Source: an uncultured Clostridium sp.
GTDB lineage: Bacteria > Bacillota > Clostridia > TANB77 > CAG-508
Reading direction: 5' to 3'
Length of the DNA stretch: 33,508 nucleotides
Assembly: GCA_947165355.1 (NCBI GenBank)
Contig: CAMUZZ010000012.1
Span: forward strand, 1-33,508
The stretch's first letter is position 1; every line of letters begins with the position of its first letter. Under the pieces are notes generated by a model that was not told the DNA's origin, did not search any database, and worked only from the letters and a program-made list of their open reading frames with translations. A program made the translations under genes and the position numbers. Shown here in pieces: positions 8,274 through 16,420 of the stretch.

Positions 8274-9377
8274 TTAATCACTAAAATCGCTATCTACTAC
8301 TACAAAATAGTTGTACTTTGGATATTTTTCTTTTATTTTATTTATAATTTCTTCTCTTATTCCATTAGGGTCATTCGCCTCAAACGCAATTATTATATCA
8401 AATGAAATATTATTTGTTTTTTCGTCTAAAAAGAAACCGTGTAATTGAAGTACTTCAGGATATTGATCTATTATATTTTTTAATTCTTTCTCAATTGCCA
8501 ATGCTTCTTTATCGGTTTTGTTTGAAGCATAAATTCCTATGGTAAGAATAATTCCAAACTTTGAATATATGTCGGCTTGTATTTTCTTGGTTAGTCCATG
8601 AATCTCTTTAGCTGTCATTTTCTCATCAACTTGAATGTTTGTTGCTCCTATTATTCTTGATGGGCCATAACTATGTAATATTAAATCATACGTACCCTCA
8701 ACTTCATCATACGCATTAATGTACTCTTTAATTTTTGTTGAAAGTTCACTATCTGCTCTAATTCCAATTATTGTATTAAGAGTTTCTTTTAATATTTCAA
8801 TACCAGATTTTAAAATTAACACAGCTATTAAAATTCCAAGATATCCCTCAATGCTAATTCCCCAAACAATGCTAATAACTGCTGCAACCAAAGTAGCAAA
8901 AGAAACTACAGCATCAAAAAGAGCATCTGTACCAGAAGCAATTAAGCTCTGTGAATCAATTCTTTTTCCATTGTTCTTCACATAATTTCCAAGAAACAAT
9001 TTAACAAATATTGCTACACCAACAATTATTAATGATGCAATCGAATAGTTTGCTTTTATTGGCGTAATTATTTTTTCAATAGATTCCTTTAACGAAGTTG
9101 CTCCTGCAAATAAAATTATTAGTGCAATAATTACAGCAGCAATATATTCGATTCTTCCATGGCCATATGGGTGTTCCCTATCCGGGGCTTTACCTGCTAG
9201 TTTTGCTCCAACAATAGTTATAATTGAAGATATTGCATCACTTAAATTGTTTACAGCATCTAATACTATTGCTATAGAATTAACAAATATTCCCACTACA
9301 GCCTTAAAAATAACAAGTATAATATTTGTTATAATTGCTTTTATACTAACATTAATTATTACTTTTGATCTATCCAT
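8274..9377 (-). CDS. cation diffusion facilitator, probably manganese exporter
   Basis: A CDF-family metal/proton antiporter of 367 aa. Six membrane helices occupy about residues 8-185. TM2 has D40-AVN-N44 within LDAVNNLSDAISS and TM5 has D151-ALF-D155. This DxxxN plus DxxxD pattern is that of bacterial Mn2+ exporters (MntE/MneP-like) rather than the HxxxD of zinc exporters, so Mn is my inference. HPYGHGR (69-75) is the usual loop after TM2. The cytosolic part is longer than the standard single ferredoxin-like domain; residues 290-367 form a second such domain. It lies 39 bp downstream of the ATP-grasp gene, probably in one operon. Confidence 0.92.
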   Translation of the reverse strand: MDRSKVIINVSIKAIITNIILVIFKAVVGIFVNSIAIVLDAVNNLSDAISSIITIVGAKLAGKAPDREHPYGHGRIEYIAAVIIALIILFAGATSLKESIEKIITPIKANYSIASLIIVGVAIFVKLFLGNYVKNNGKRIDSQSLIASGTDALFDAVVSFATLVAAVISIVWGISIEGYLGILIAVLILKSGIEILKETLNTIIGIRADSELSTKIKEYINAYDEVEGTYDLILHSYGPSRIIGATNIQVDEKMTAKEIHGLTKKIQADIYSKFGIILTIGIYASNKTDKEALAIEKELKNIIDQYPEVLQLHGFFLDEKTNNISFDIIIAFEANDPNGIREEIINKIKEKYPKYNYFVVVDSDFSD

Positions 9378-9416
9378 ATCAATTCTCCTTAAACCTTATT
9401 CCTATAAGAACGTTTT

Positions 9417-10340
9417 CTATGAAAAATATAATTTAATAGCTTTTTTGTAAATATCTTTTGCAATTTCGTATCCGTTGTCTATTTGTTTTATAAAATTATT
9501 TGTCATAATTCCACTATTTATTTCCATTGTGTAAAAGCTTCCGTCAACAGTTTTTATTATATCAATGCTTCCAAAATTAACGTTTATCTCTTTTGATATT
9601 TTCTCTGCCAATTTTGTTATTTTTTCTCTGTCGTCTTCCATTATATCAAAACTAGCCTTTGCTCCGTTAGACAAATTAAATCTCCAGTCGTACTCATATT
9701 GTTTTCCATCTTCTAGTATTAAGTCCTTATTATTACCTTCATAATTAGCAAAATATGACGGATTAAAATTACATAGTAATTCTTTTATTGTACTTTTACC
9801 ATTACCTACCACAAGAGCTTTATTCTTCTTGTATAACAATTCTACTTTTCCATTTAATACAACTGCTCTATACTCATTTTCTATGTTATAAAAAGGACAT
9901 AGACTTAGTGAATAATATTTAGAACTTAACTCATTAAACTTATCTCTTAATTCATCTATATTTTTTAAGTGTAATACTTCAGTTCCACATGTGCCACAAT
10001 TTATTTTCAACACAACATCCTCATTGTATTTGAAAAAAAGTTTTTCTAGATATTCAAAGCTATTGCACCCAATGGCATAATTATTTTTGTTACTGCTATC
10101 GAATACAATATTATGCTCTATTATTGGAATATTGCACTCTCTAAGTAACTCATATGTTGCATATTTATCATCCAATATAATTCCTAGAGCGTGGTCATTT
10201 AAATCAAATTTAAAACCTGAAATAAATCTTTTAACTCCATCTTTTTCAAGCATTATTATCCAATCCTTCGAAAGTATTTTATATTTAATATTTAGTTCAT
10301 CGCATATCTCTTTTATTATATTTCTAAATGTTTTGTTCAT
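9417..10340 (-). CDS. ATP-grasp domain protein
   Basis: 307 aa from the ATG at 10340, which has AGGGGGAA upstream; the ATG at 10397 lacks an RBS. The fold signs of ATP-grasp ligases are present: ILDDKYATYELLRECNIP (substrate-side lid and start of the ATP-binding half), VLKINCGTCGTEV in place of the glycine-rich loop, NEYRAVVLNGKVELLYKK, and the metal-binding end NFGSIDIIKTVDGSFYTMEINSG with the Glu and Asn ligands. It most resembles the cyanophycin-synthetase/glutathione-ligase branch, but the substrate cannot be read from the sequence. It is probably co-transcribed with the CDF exporter. Confidence 0.82.
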   Translation of the reverse strand: MNKTFRNIIKEICDELNIKYKILSKDWIIMLEKDGVKRFISGFKFDLNDHALGIILDDKYATYELLRECNIPIIEHNIVFDSSNKNNYAIGCNSFEYLEKLFFKYNEDVVLKINCGTCGTEVLHLKNIDELRDKFNELSSKYYSLSLCPFYNIENEYRAVVLNGKVELLYKKNKALVVGNGKSTIKELLCNFNPSYFANYEGNNKDLILEDGKQYEYDWRFNLSNGAKASFDIMEDDREKITKLAEKISKEINVNFGSIDIIKTVDGSFYTMEINSGIMTNNFIKQIDNGYEIAKDIYKKAIKLYFS

Positions 10341-10461
10341 AATAATTCCCCCTAAAACATAATAAAATACTAATATAGTTACAATACATATTAGCATATA
10401 TTATGTTTATAAACAATATTCTATGAAATTAATATTTATAGTGCATAATAAAATTCATACT

Positions 10462-10515
10462 AAATAAAAAATTAGCCAGCAAACATTTTATACACATAAA
10501 ATATTTGCCGGCTAA
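10462..10515 (-). terminator. strong terminator ending the 10466-10669 RNA
   Basis: A 20-bp hairpin around TTAGCCGGCAAATATTTTAT with loop GTGTATA, then TTTTTTATTT on the minus strand. Two of the pairs are G-U only when read on the minus strand, which fixes the direction. Confidence 0.85.
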
Positions 10516-10669
10516 TCTGAATTCTCGTTTTGTTTTTGTAATCTTGCTATCTAATTAGATTAAGATAAATAAGTTACACTTCACCTGAATCCGTTGAAGT
10601 TATTGTATTAAGTAAGTGCTACTGCATGAAATTTGTTTTGAATCTCTGCTGTATCAAAAAACTTAATAC
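10466..10669 (-). ncRNA. putative small RNA, about 200 nt, family unknown
   Basis: A perfect sigma-A promoter and a strong terminator enclose about 200 nt with no credible ORF on the minus strand. Inside are an inverted repeat CTTCA-N11-TGAAG and AT-rich pairings including TAATCT/AGATTA. Two readings are possible: an independent small RNA (6S-like in length), or a terminating leader controlling the ATP-grasp gene whose ATG lies 126 nt further on. I see no T-box (TGGNACCGCG) and no riboswitch I can name. Confidence 0.55.
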
Positions 10670-10675
10670 ATTACT

Positions 10676-10704
10676 ATTATACTATTTTTTTGTATTTATG
10701 TCAA
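10676..10704 (-). promoter_or_regulatory. consensus promoter of the putative small RNA
   Basis: Minus-strand TTGACA (10704-10699), 17 bp, TATAAT (10681-10676): a perfect match to the sigma-A consensus. Confidence 0.85.
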
Positions 10705-10761
10705 CTTTTTCAGTATTTTCAAGTCCTTATTTTATCAATAATTTCGTCGACTTTTTTTACC

Positions 10762-11451
10762 TTAATCTCTATGTCTTGATGCTAAAATTAGAACAAGTCT
10801 TAAAATTTGTAATAGTGTACTTGCAACACCTGCAACATATGTTAAAGCAGCAGATTTTAGCATCTTTTTACCACCCTTAAATTCTTCGTTTGTTAGCAAT
10901 CCTAATTCTTGAATTTGCTTTAATCCTCTTTCCGATGCATTAAATTCAACTGGCAATGTTATAAGCTGAAAAGCTAAAATAACTAGCTCTACACCAATAC
11001 CAATAGACACAACATCTATAAAAGAAAAGAAAATTCCTAATATAATTGCTATATATCCAGCATAAGAAACAAGATTTACGAATGGAATAATAGCTTTTCT
11101 CATTCTTAAGAAAGTATATCCTTCTTTATCTTGAATAGCATGGCCACACTCGTGAGCAGCAACTGCAACTGATGCAATTGAATTTTTGCTGTATATTTTT
11201 TCTGATAAATTTACGCTTCTTTTTCCTGGATTGTAATTATCTGTTAAACTTCCGCTAATAGCATTTATGCTTATATCGTTTAACCCATTGTTATCTAGAA
11301 TTCGTCTAGCAGTTTCTGCTCCATTAATATCCATTTCACAGCTCTTTTTTGAATATTTTCTATAGTTATGGCTTATATACAATTGCGCAGCAACAGAAAT
11401 AATTACTGCAATTATTAAACAAAAAATACTTAATAAATAATAAAAATCCAT
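10762..11451 (-). CDS. yugP: YugP-type membrane zinc metallopeptidase
   Basis: 229 aa, the usual size for Zn_peptidase_2 (PF04298, YugP). There is an N-terminal membrane helix (residues 5-25), the zinc-binding HECGH at 100-104 within AVAAHECGHAIQDKEG, two further hydrophobic segments at about 120-170, and the conserved LPVEFNASERGL that supplies the third ligand region. A C-terminal hydrophobic helix follows. The family is a membrane-bound neutral peptidase of unknown physiological substrate. RBS AAAGGAG precedes the ATG. It lies 57 bp downstream of the HAD-like gene, on the same strand and probably in the same transcript. Confidence 0.93.
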   Translation of the reverse strand: MDFYYLLSIFCLIIAVIISVAAQLYISHNYRKYSKKSCEMDINGAETARRILDNNGLNDISINAISGSLTDNYNPGKRSVNLSEKIYSKNSIASVAVAAHECGHAIQDKEGYTFLRMRKAIIPFVNLVSYAGYIAIILGIFFSFIDVVSIGIGVELVILAFQLITLPVEFNASERGLKQIQELGLLTNEEFKGGKKMLKSAALTYVAGVASTLLQILRLVLILASRHRD

Positions 11452-11508
11452 TTAATTCTCCTTTACAAAAAATATAAACCTTACAATTACTAGCAATATT
11501 TTTTAACA

Positions 11509-12171
11509 TTATTTAATATCAGCTAGCTTATTAATTATATCATATTTTGAATTATTTACAATTTTTGCTCTATCCATTAATTTAACATCTAGTCCCTTCT
11601 GAACGGCAACATCTAATAACATTTCGCTGTCATCAATAAAAAGTGCTTCCCCGCTTTTGATGTTAAATTCTTCGATTGGATGATTAAAAAATTTTCCTTC
11701 TTTTTTTAGCTCACCATATACTGAAGATACATATACTTTTTTGAAAAACTTATATATATCTTTTTTCTTCATATAATTATACAAACATGGCCAATTATCT
11801 GATAATACTAGTAATGTATACTTTCTAGATAATCTATCTAGCTCTTCCACAACATCATTGTATAATGTATATTTACTATCGCCATATATAAAATCTTTAG
11901 CAATATTTCCAATACCTTCATCTGCTATTTCATAACATGCATCATTAAGAACCATTTGATAAAATTTATAAAGCAATTCATATTCTTCATCTACAGTTTC
12001 AACCTTACCATCTAGCATGTATTTATTTTTCTTAAATGCCTCTTTAAGTTTATCTTTATCTACTTTGTTTATATCAACATTTTTTAAAAATTCTGGTGTT
12101 ACAAGCCATTCTCCTGTTGTTGGAGCAGCTAATACTTTACCAAAATCTAGTATTAGGTATTTATATTCCAT
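11509..12171 (-). CDS. HAD-superfamily hydrolase, subfamily IA-like
   Basis: 220 aa from the ATG at 12171, which has GGAGGAG 7 bases upstream. Motif I is LILDFGKVL near the N-terminus: the nucleophilic Asp is present, with Gly at +2 where phosphatases have Asp, as in the DFGGVL group. Motif II is LLVLSDNW. Motif III falls around ELKKEGK. Motif IV is ALFIDDSEMLL. A helical cap lies between motifs I and II. The missing +2 acid suggests altered phosphatase or haloacid-type chemistry. The substrate is unknown. Confidence 0.85.
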   Translation of the reverse strand: MEYKYLILDFGKVLAAPTTGEWLVTPEFLKNVDINKVDKDKLKEAFKKNKYMLDGKVETVDEEYELLYKFYQMVLNDACYEIADEGIGNIAKDFIYGDSKYTLYNDVVEELDRLSRKYTLLVLSDNWPCLYNYMKKKDIYKFFKKVYVSSVYGELKKEGKFFNHPIEEFNIKSGEALFIDDSEMLLDVAVQKGLDVKLMDRAKIVNNSKYDIINKLADIK

Positions 12172-12200
12172 TTGATACTCCTCCATTTTTTACACTCATT

Positions 12201-12228
12201 ATTATATTATTTTTTCAAAAAAAATCAA
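12201..12228 (-). promoter_or_regulatory. promoter of the HAD-like gene
   Basis: Minus-strand TTGATT (12228-12223), a 16-bp spacer and TATAAT (12206-12201). Confidence 0.65.
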
Positions 12229-12257
12229 TGAATATAATTTAAATTTAGTATTATTTA

Positions 12258-12286
12258 TTGATATTCGAAAGTATACGTAGTATAAT
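12258..12286 (+). promoter_or_regulatory. promoter of the 12491-12793 gene
   Basis: TTGATA (12258-12263), a 17-bp spacer and TATAAT (12281-12286). The untranslated leader is long, about 200 nt. Confidence 0.75.
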
Positions 12287-12385
12287 ACCACCCATAAGAA
12301 CTTTGCACTAACAAATCTGTTTGTGGTTTTATGCTTGTATACATAGAGTTTTTTATTAAAAACAAACCTTAAATAGAAAAGTGTA

Positions 12386-12443
12386 GAGCCCATCTAGAGT
12401 TAAAGGTACTTCTTTTCTTTAGATGACGCCCATCCGAAGGCTC
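12386..12443 (+). promoter_or_regulatory. structured 5' leader of the 12491-12793 gene
   Basis: GAGCC (12386-12390) pairs with GGCTC (12439-12443). It encloses a 9-bp stem, CATCTAGAG (12391-12399) with CTTTAGATG (12417-12425). The layout suggests a leader RNA element, but I cannot assign it to a known riboswitch. Confidence 0.4.
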
Positions 12444-12490
12444 AGTTTACACAAGTACGTGTTTCTGTGCACAACAAAAACGGAGGAACT

Positions 12491-12793
12491 ATGGATAATA
12501 CTAATCTTCACGCTCTGGCTTCACATACCATCTCTGTTTTGTTTAACAAGATGAGCTTATGCGAAGCAATTGCCACCAAGCTGATTGTATTTCAGCACAC
12601 ACCAGGAAAAATCAGAGTAACTATAAGTGGCGATGATTCAAAAAAACCGCTTACGTACTATAATTTTACCGAAATCCTGGACTACGGTGACAAAGAATCC
12701 TTCAGTGATGAAGCAGTAAAATGCTTCCCCATGATGGAAAGAATCAAGCAAACAGAACAGTATACCGAGTTCAAAATTACACCAATGGTGTAA
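12491..12793 (+). CDS. hypothetical protein, 100 aa, atypical composition
   Basis: I do not recognise the family. The start at 12491 has CGGAGG 4 bases upstream; a GTG in frame at 12467 precedes this RBS and is less likely. The protein appears to be a small soluble alpha/beta domain: a helix (LHALASHTISVLFNKM), a strand (GKIRVTISGDD) and a further helix near FSDEAVKCFPMMERI, ending in EFKITPMV. The DNA is richer in G+C than the flanking genes. It has its own promoter, structured leader and terminator, so it forms a single-gene unit. Confidence 0.75.
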   Translation: MDNTNLHALASHTISVLFNKMSLCEAIATKLIVFQHTPGKIRVTISGDDSKKPLTYYNFTEILDYGDKESFSDEAVKCFPMMERIKQTEQYTEFKITPMV

Positions 12794-12835
12794 AAAATGG
12801 CACAGCAGTCTAAAAAAACTGCTGTGCTATTTTTT
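12792..12835. terminator. bidirectional terminator
   Basis: Hairpin GGCACAGCAGT-N8-ACTGCTGTGCT with a T run on the right and an A run on the left. It serves the 12491-12793 gene and the convergent guaA. Confidence 0.9.
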
Positions 12836-14372
12836 ATTCCCACTCAATTGTTGCTGGTGGTTTTCCTGTTATATCATAAACAACCCTGTTTACATGTTTT
12901 ACTTCATTTACTATTCTAGCTGATACAACTTCTAATATCTCATAAGGTATCTTTGTCCATTCAGCTGTCATAAAGTCTGATGTTGTTACTGCTCTTAAAG
13001 CTATTGTATAGTCATAAGTTCTTTCATCTCCCATAACACCAACAGATTTAATATTTGTTAATACTGCAAAGTATTGGTTAGTCTTTCTATTCCATCCACC
13101 TTTAGCAACTTCTTCTCTAAAGATAGCGTCTGCATCTTTAAGTATTGCAAGCTTGTCTTCGGTTATATCTCCTATAACACGAATAGCTAAGCCCGGTCCT
13201 GGAAATGGTTGACGATAAACTAAAAATTCTGGAAGTCCTAGCTCTAATCCAACTTTTCTAACTTCATCTTTAAATAAATCTCTAAGTGGCTCTACAATTT
13301 CTTTAAAATCCACATAGTCTGGAAGTCCACCAACATTATGATGGCTCTTAATTTTAGCTCCAGCACCTAATCCACTTTCGATTACATCTGGATAAATTGT
13401 TCCTTGTACTAAGTAATCAACTGTTCCAATCTTTTTTGCTTCTTCTTCGAATACTCTAATAAATTCTTCACCAATTATTTTTCTTTTTTGCTCTGGATCT
13501 GATACTCCAGCTAATTTTCCTAAGAATCTATCTCTTGCATCTACTTTTATGAAGTTAACATCAAAGTTCTTTGTAAATACTTCTTCAACTTCTTCAGCTT
13601 CATTCTTTCTTAATAATCCATGATCAACAAATATACATGTTAAATTCTTTCCAATTGCTTTATTAATTAGAGCTGCAGCAACTGATGAATCAACACCACC
13701 AGATAAAGCACATAATGCTTTTTTATCTCCAATTTTTTCTCTAATAGCTTTAACTGTTTCTTCAGCAAAAGAACTCATTTTCCATGTACCAGAGCATCCA
13801 CAAATATTATAAATAAAGTTTCTAATAATCTCTGTTCCATTATTTGTATGATTTACTTCTGGATGGAATTGAATTCCATAGAAGTTCTTTTCAGTATTTT
13901 GCATAGCTGCATTTGGACAATGATCTGTTGAACCTATATTTTCGAATCCTTCTGGTAATGTCTCAACAAAATCTGTATGGCTCATTAAACAGTCATTTGT
14001 ATCTCCAAATCCATTAAATAATTTAGAGCTATTATTAATCTTAACACTTGTAACACCATATTCTCTTTTATCTGCTCTTTGAACTTTTCCACCAAGCATA
14101 TGTGTCATAAGTTGCATTCCATAGCAGATACCTAAGACTGGAATTCCTAAATTAAATATTTCTTCATCTACACGTGGAGCACCTTCTTCATAAACACTTG
14201 CAGGTCCTCCTGTAAATATAATTCCCTTTGGATTTTTTTCTTTTATTTTTTCTATTGGTGTGCTAAATGGTACGATTTCTGAATACACGTTGCATTCACG
14301 TACACGTCTTGCGATTAATTGATTATATTGACCATAAAAGTCAATTATTAAAATTAATTCTTTATTATCCAT
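12834..14372 (-). CDS. guaA: GMP synthase (glutamine-hydrolysing)
   Basis: Converts XMP to GMP using ATP and glutamine, the last step of guanine nucleotide synthesis. 512 aa, the full family length. The class I glutamine amidotransferase domain (1-190) has nucleophile Cys83 in GICYGMQL and the His170/Glu172 pair in FHPEV. The ATP pyrophosphatase domain has the P-loop SGGVDS (224-229). The C-terminal dimerisation domain ends KPPATIEWE as in typical GuaA. RBS GAAAGGA. It lies 25 bp downstream of guaB, forming the guaB-guaA operon. Confidence 0.98.
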   Translation of the reverse strand: MDNKELILIIDFYGQYNQLIARRVRECNVYSEIVPFSTPIEKIKEKNPKGIIFTGGPASVYEEGAPRVDEEIFNLGIPVLGICYGMQLMTHMLGGKVQRADKREYGVTSVKINNSSKLFNGFGDTNDCLMSHTDFVETLPEGFENIGSTDHCPNAAMQNTEKNFYGIQFHPEVNHTNNGTEIIRNFIYNICGCSGTWKMSSFAEETVKAIREKIGDKKALCALSGGVDSSVAAALINKAIGKNLTCIFVDHGLLRKNEAEEVEEVFTKNFDVNFIKVDARDRFLGKLAGVSDPEQKRKIIGEEFIRVFEEEAKKIGTVDYLVQGTIYPDVIESGLGAGAKIKSHHNVGGLPDYVDFKEIVEPLRDLFKDEVRKVGLELGLPEFLVYRQPFPGPGLAIRVIGDITEDKLAILKDADAIFREEVAKGGWNRKTNQYFAVLTNIKSVGVMGDERTYDYTIALRAVTTSDFMTAEWTKIPYEILEVVSARIVNEVKHVNRVVYDITGKPPATIEWE

Positions 14373-14397
14373 TTTCTATCCTTTCAAACCCCAAAAT

Positions 14398-15906
14398 TTA
14401 ATCTTGAGTTGTTACTTCTTTTAGCATTACGTCGTGCGCACTACCTTCTTTGATACTAATATTTGAAACCATTGTTAAACGCGCTTTTTCGTGGAATTCT
14501 GGTATTGATATTGATCCACAGTTACACATTGTTGATTTTATTTTTGCTACTGTTACAGCTAAGTTATCTTTTAATGGTCCTGCATATGGAATATATGAAT
14601 CTACACCTTCTTCGAAGCTTAGTTTATTCTTTCCAGCTTCTCCTAAGTCATATCTTTGCCAGTTTCTTGCACGGTTTGATCCTTCTCCCCAATACTCTTT
14701 AACAAAGTTTCCACCTACTTTTACTTTTCTTGTTGGGCTTTCGTCGAATCTTGCAAAATATCTTCCCATCATTACAAAATCTGCTCCCATTGCTAATGAT
14801 AATGTAATGTGGTAATCATGAACTATACCTCCGTCAGAGCATACTGGAATATAAATTCCTGTTCTTTCAAAATATTCATTTCTTGCTTCTACTACATCCA
14901 TTAATGCACTAGCTTGTCCACGTCCAATTCCTTTTGTTTCACGAGTTATACAAATTGAACCTCCACCAACACCAACTTTTATAAAGTCAGCACCAGCTTC
15001 TGCTAAATAGTAAAAACCTTCTTTATCTACAACATTTCCAGCTCCTATTTTAACGCTATCTCCGTATTTTGCTCTAACCCAATCTATTGTATTTTTTTGC
15101 CATACAGAATATCCGTCTGATGAATCCATACAAATAAGATCAACTCCAGCATCAACTAATGCAGGAATTCTTTCTTCGTAATCTCTTGTATTAATTCCAG
15201 CACCTACTATGTATCTCTTATTATCATCTAATAATGAATTTGGATTATTCTTTCTGTCTTCATAATCTTTTCTAAATACTAAATGCTCTAAATTATCATT
15301 TTCGTCTAATATTGGTAAGCAGCTAATTTTATGCTCCCATATTAAATCATTTGCCTCAGCAAGTCCAATACCTTTTCTTGCAGTTACAGCTTTATCTTTT
15401 GGGGTCATGTACATATCAACAGGATCATTTTCATTTACTCTTGAAATTCTGTAATCCTTATCTGTAACTAATCCTAAAAACTTTCCATTACTTGTTCCAT
15501 CTTCAGTAATCATTACTGTTGAATGACCTGTTCTTTCAATTAATGCAATTACATCTTTAATTGGAGTTCCACTTTTAACATTTGAATCACTTTCGATAAA
15601 ACCAGCTTTGTGTTTTTTTACGCGTCTAACCATTGCAGCTTCATCTTCAATTGATTGTGATCCATATATAAAAGAACATCCACCTTCGCGCGCCAAAGCA
15701 ATAGCCATCTTCTCTCCTGAAACGGCTTGCATTATAGCAGACACAAATGGGATGTTCATTGAATATTTTGGTTCTTCTCCTCTTTTATACTTTACAAGTG
15801 GTGTTTTTAAGCTTACATTACTTGGTATACATCTTTCGTCTGTTAAGTTTGGTAATAATAAAAATTCATTAAATGTTCTTGATACATCTTCTAAAATCTT
15901 TGCCAT
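14398..15906 (-). CDS. guaB: IMP dehydrogenase, Tritrichomonas-like type
   Basis: Oxidises IMP to XMP with NAD+, the committed step to GMP. 502 aa, with a TIM barrel interrupted by two CBS domains (about 105-220; [12 protein letters not shown] and [15 protein letters not shown]). The catalytic loop is [20 protein letters not shown] with Cys319; typical bacterial enzymes read GIGPGSICTTR. The flap has Arg418-Tyr419 in ARNWQRYD. This loop, the [16 protein letters not shown] flap and the end STMCNCG resemble the Tritrichomonas foetus enzyme, whose catalytic residues carry the same numbers from memory. It is the first gene of the operon. I saw no purine riboswitch in the short leader. Confidence 0.97.
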   Translation of the reverse strand: MAKILEDVSRTFNEFLLLPNLTDERCIPSNVSLKTPLVKYKRGEEPKYSMNIPFVSAIMQAVSGEKMAIALAREGGCSFIYGSQSIEDEAAMVRRVKKHKAGFIESDSNVKSGTPIKDVIALIERTGHSTVMITEDGTSNGKFLGLVTDKDYRISRVNENDPVDMYMTPKDKAVTARKGIGLAEANDLIWEHKISCLPILDENDNLEHLVFRKDYEDRKNNPNSLLDDNKRYIVGAGINTRDYEERIPALVDAGVDLICMDSSDGYSVWQKNTIDWVRAKYGDSVKIGAGNVVDKEGFYYLAEAGADFIKVGVGGGSICITRETKGIGRGQASALMDVVEARNEYFERTGIYIPVCSDGGIVHDYHITLSLAMGADFVMMGRYFARFDESPTRKVKVGGNFVKEYWGEGSNRARNWQRYDLGEAGKNKLSFEEGVDSYIPYAGPLKDNLAVTVAKIKSTMCNCGSISIPEFHEKARLTMVSNISIKEGSAHDVMLKEVTTQD

Positions 15907-15940
15907 TATTATATTTCCCCCTTTTTAATTTGATTTTTTA

Positions 15941-15970
15941 ATTATACCATATTTTACATAACATTTGCAA
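15941..15970 (-). promoter_or_regulatory. promoter of guaBA
   Basis: Minus-strand TTGCAA (15970-15965), an 18-bp spacer and TATAAT (15946-15941), followed by AAAGGGGGAAA before the guaB ATG. The leader is only about 30 nt. Confidence 0.7.
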
Positions 15971-16053
15971 TGATTTTATTGTCAAAAATTTACATTTTTG
16001 TCTCTTCTATGTATCATCAAAATTATTTATTATTAAATATTATTCATCATAAC

Positions 16054-16419
16054 TTAAGATGCCTTCAAACCATCAATTATTTTTTTAAGTTCATCTTTCT
16101 TTTGATTAATTTGTTTTTCAAGCTCTTTATTTTGCTCCTCGTATAATTCTACTAATTTTTGGTAATCTTCTTGCTTAATTTCTTCCTCTAGTATAGCTCC
16201 TCTTTGATAAGCCTTTTGTAATTTATGTATTCGAGTCTTTTCCTCATCAACTTCTACTTCAATGCTTTTAACAAAAGATTTATTTTGGCTTACATTGTTT
16301 TCTTTTGGAAGATTATTATCCGCACTTGAATTACTTTGCTTTTTGAATATGTTTACTATCTTGTTTTTTATTTTAGTAAAAAAACCTTCTTTATACTCCA
16401 CTAATTCTTTGTTTTCCAT
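16054..16419 (-). CDS. small charged coiled-coil protein, partner of the left pentapeptide-repeat gene
   Basis: 121 aa from the ATG at 16419, with GGAGGGG 4 bases upstream; the ATG is one base after the stop of the repeat gene, so the two are translationally coupled. Not a family I recognise. The N-terminus is amphipathic and basic (FFTKIKNKIVNIFKKQ), a possible membrane- or nucleic-acid-contact helix. A polar linker follows, then a long coiled coil from about residue 60 to the end (KLQKAYQRGAILEEEIKQED, then heptads rich in Lys and Glu). A close paralogue lies at 20058-20414 in the same position behind the other repeat gene; the N-terminal 20 and C-terminal 60 residues are the best conserved. 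Confidence 0.8.
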   Translation of the reverse strand: MENKELVEYKEGFFTKIKNKIVNIFKKQSNSSADNNLPKENNVSQNKSFVKSIEVEVDEEKTRIHKLQKAYQRGAILEEEIKQEDYQKLVELYEEQNKELEKQINQKKDELKKIIDGLKAS

Positions 16420-16420
16420 A

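Noticed and set aside
10466..10669. T-box riboswitch for the ATP-grasp gene
   Set aside because: No TGGNACCGCG T-box sequence or recognisable specifier loop.
10626..10880. Plus-strand ORF of 84 codons
   Set aside because: It overlaps the putative small RNA promoter and the 3' end of yugP, and has no RBS.
12202..12393. Minus-strand ORF of 63 codons
   Set aside because: It lies across two promoters and a leader, and lacks an RBS and a protein-like composition.
15907..15970. Purine riboswitch upstream of guaB
   Set aside because: The leader is only about 30 nt, too short for an aptamer.
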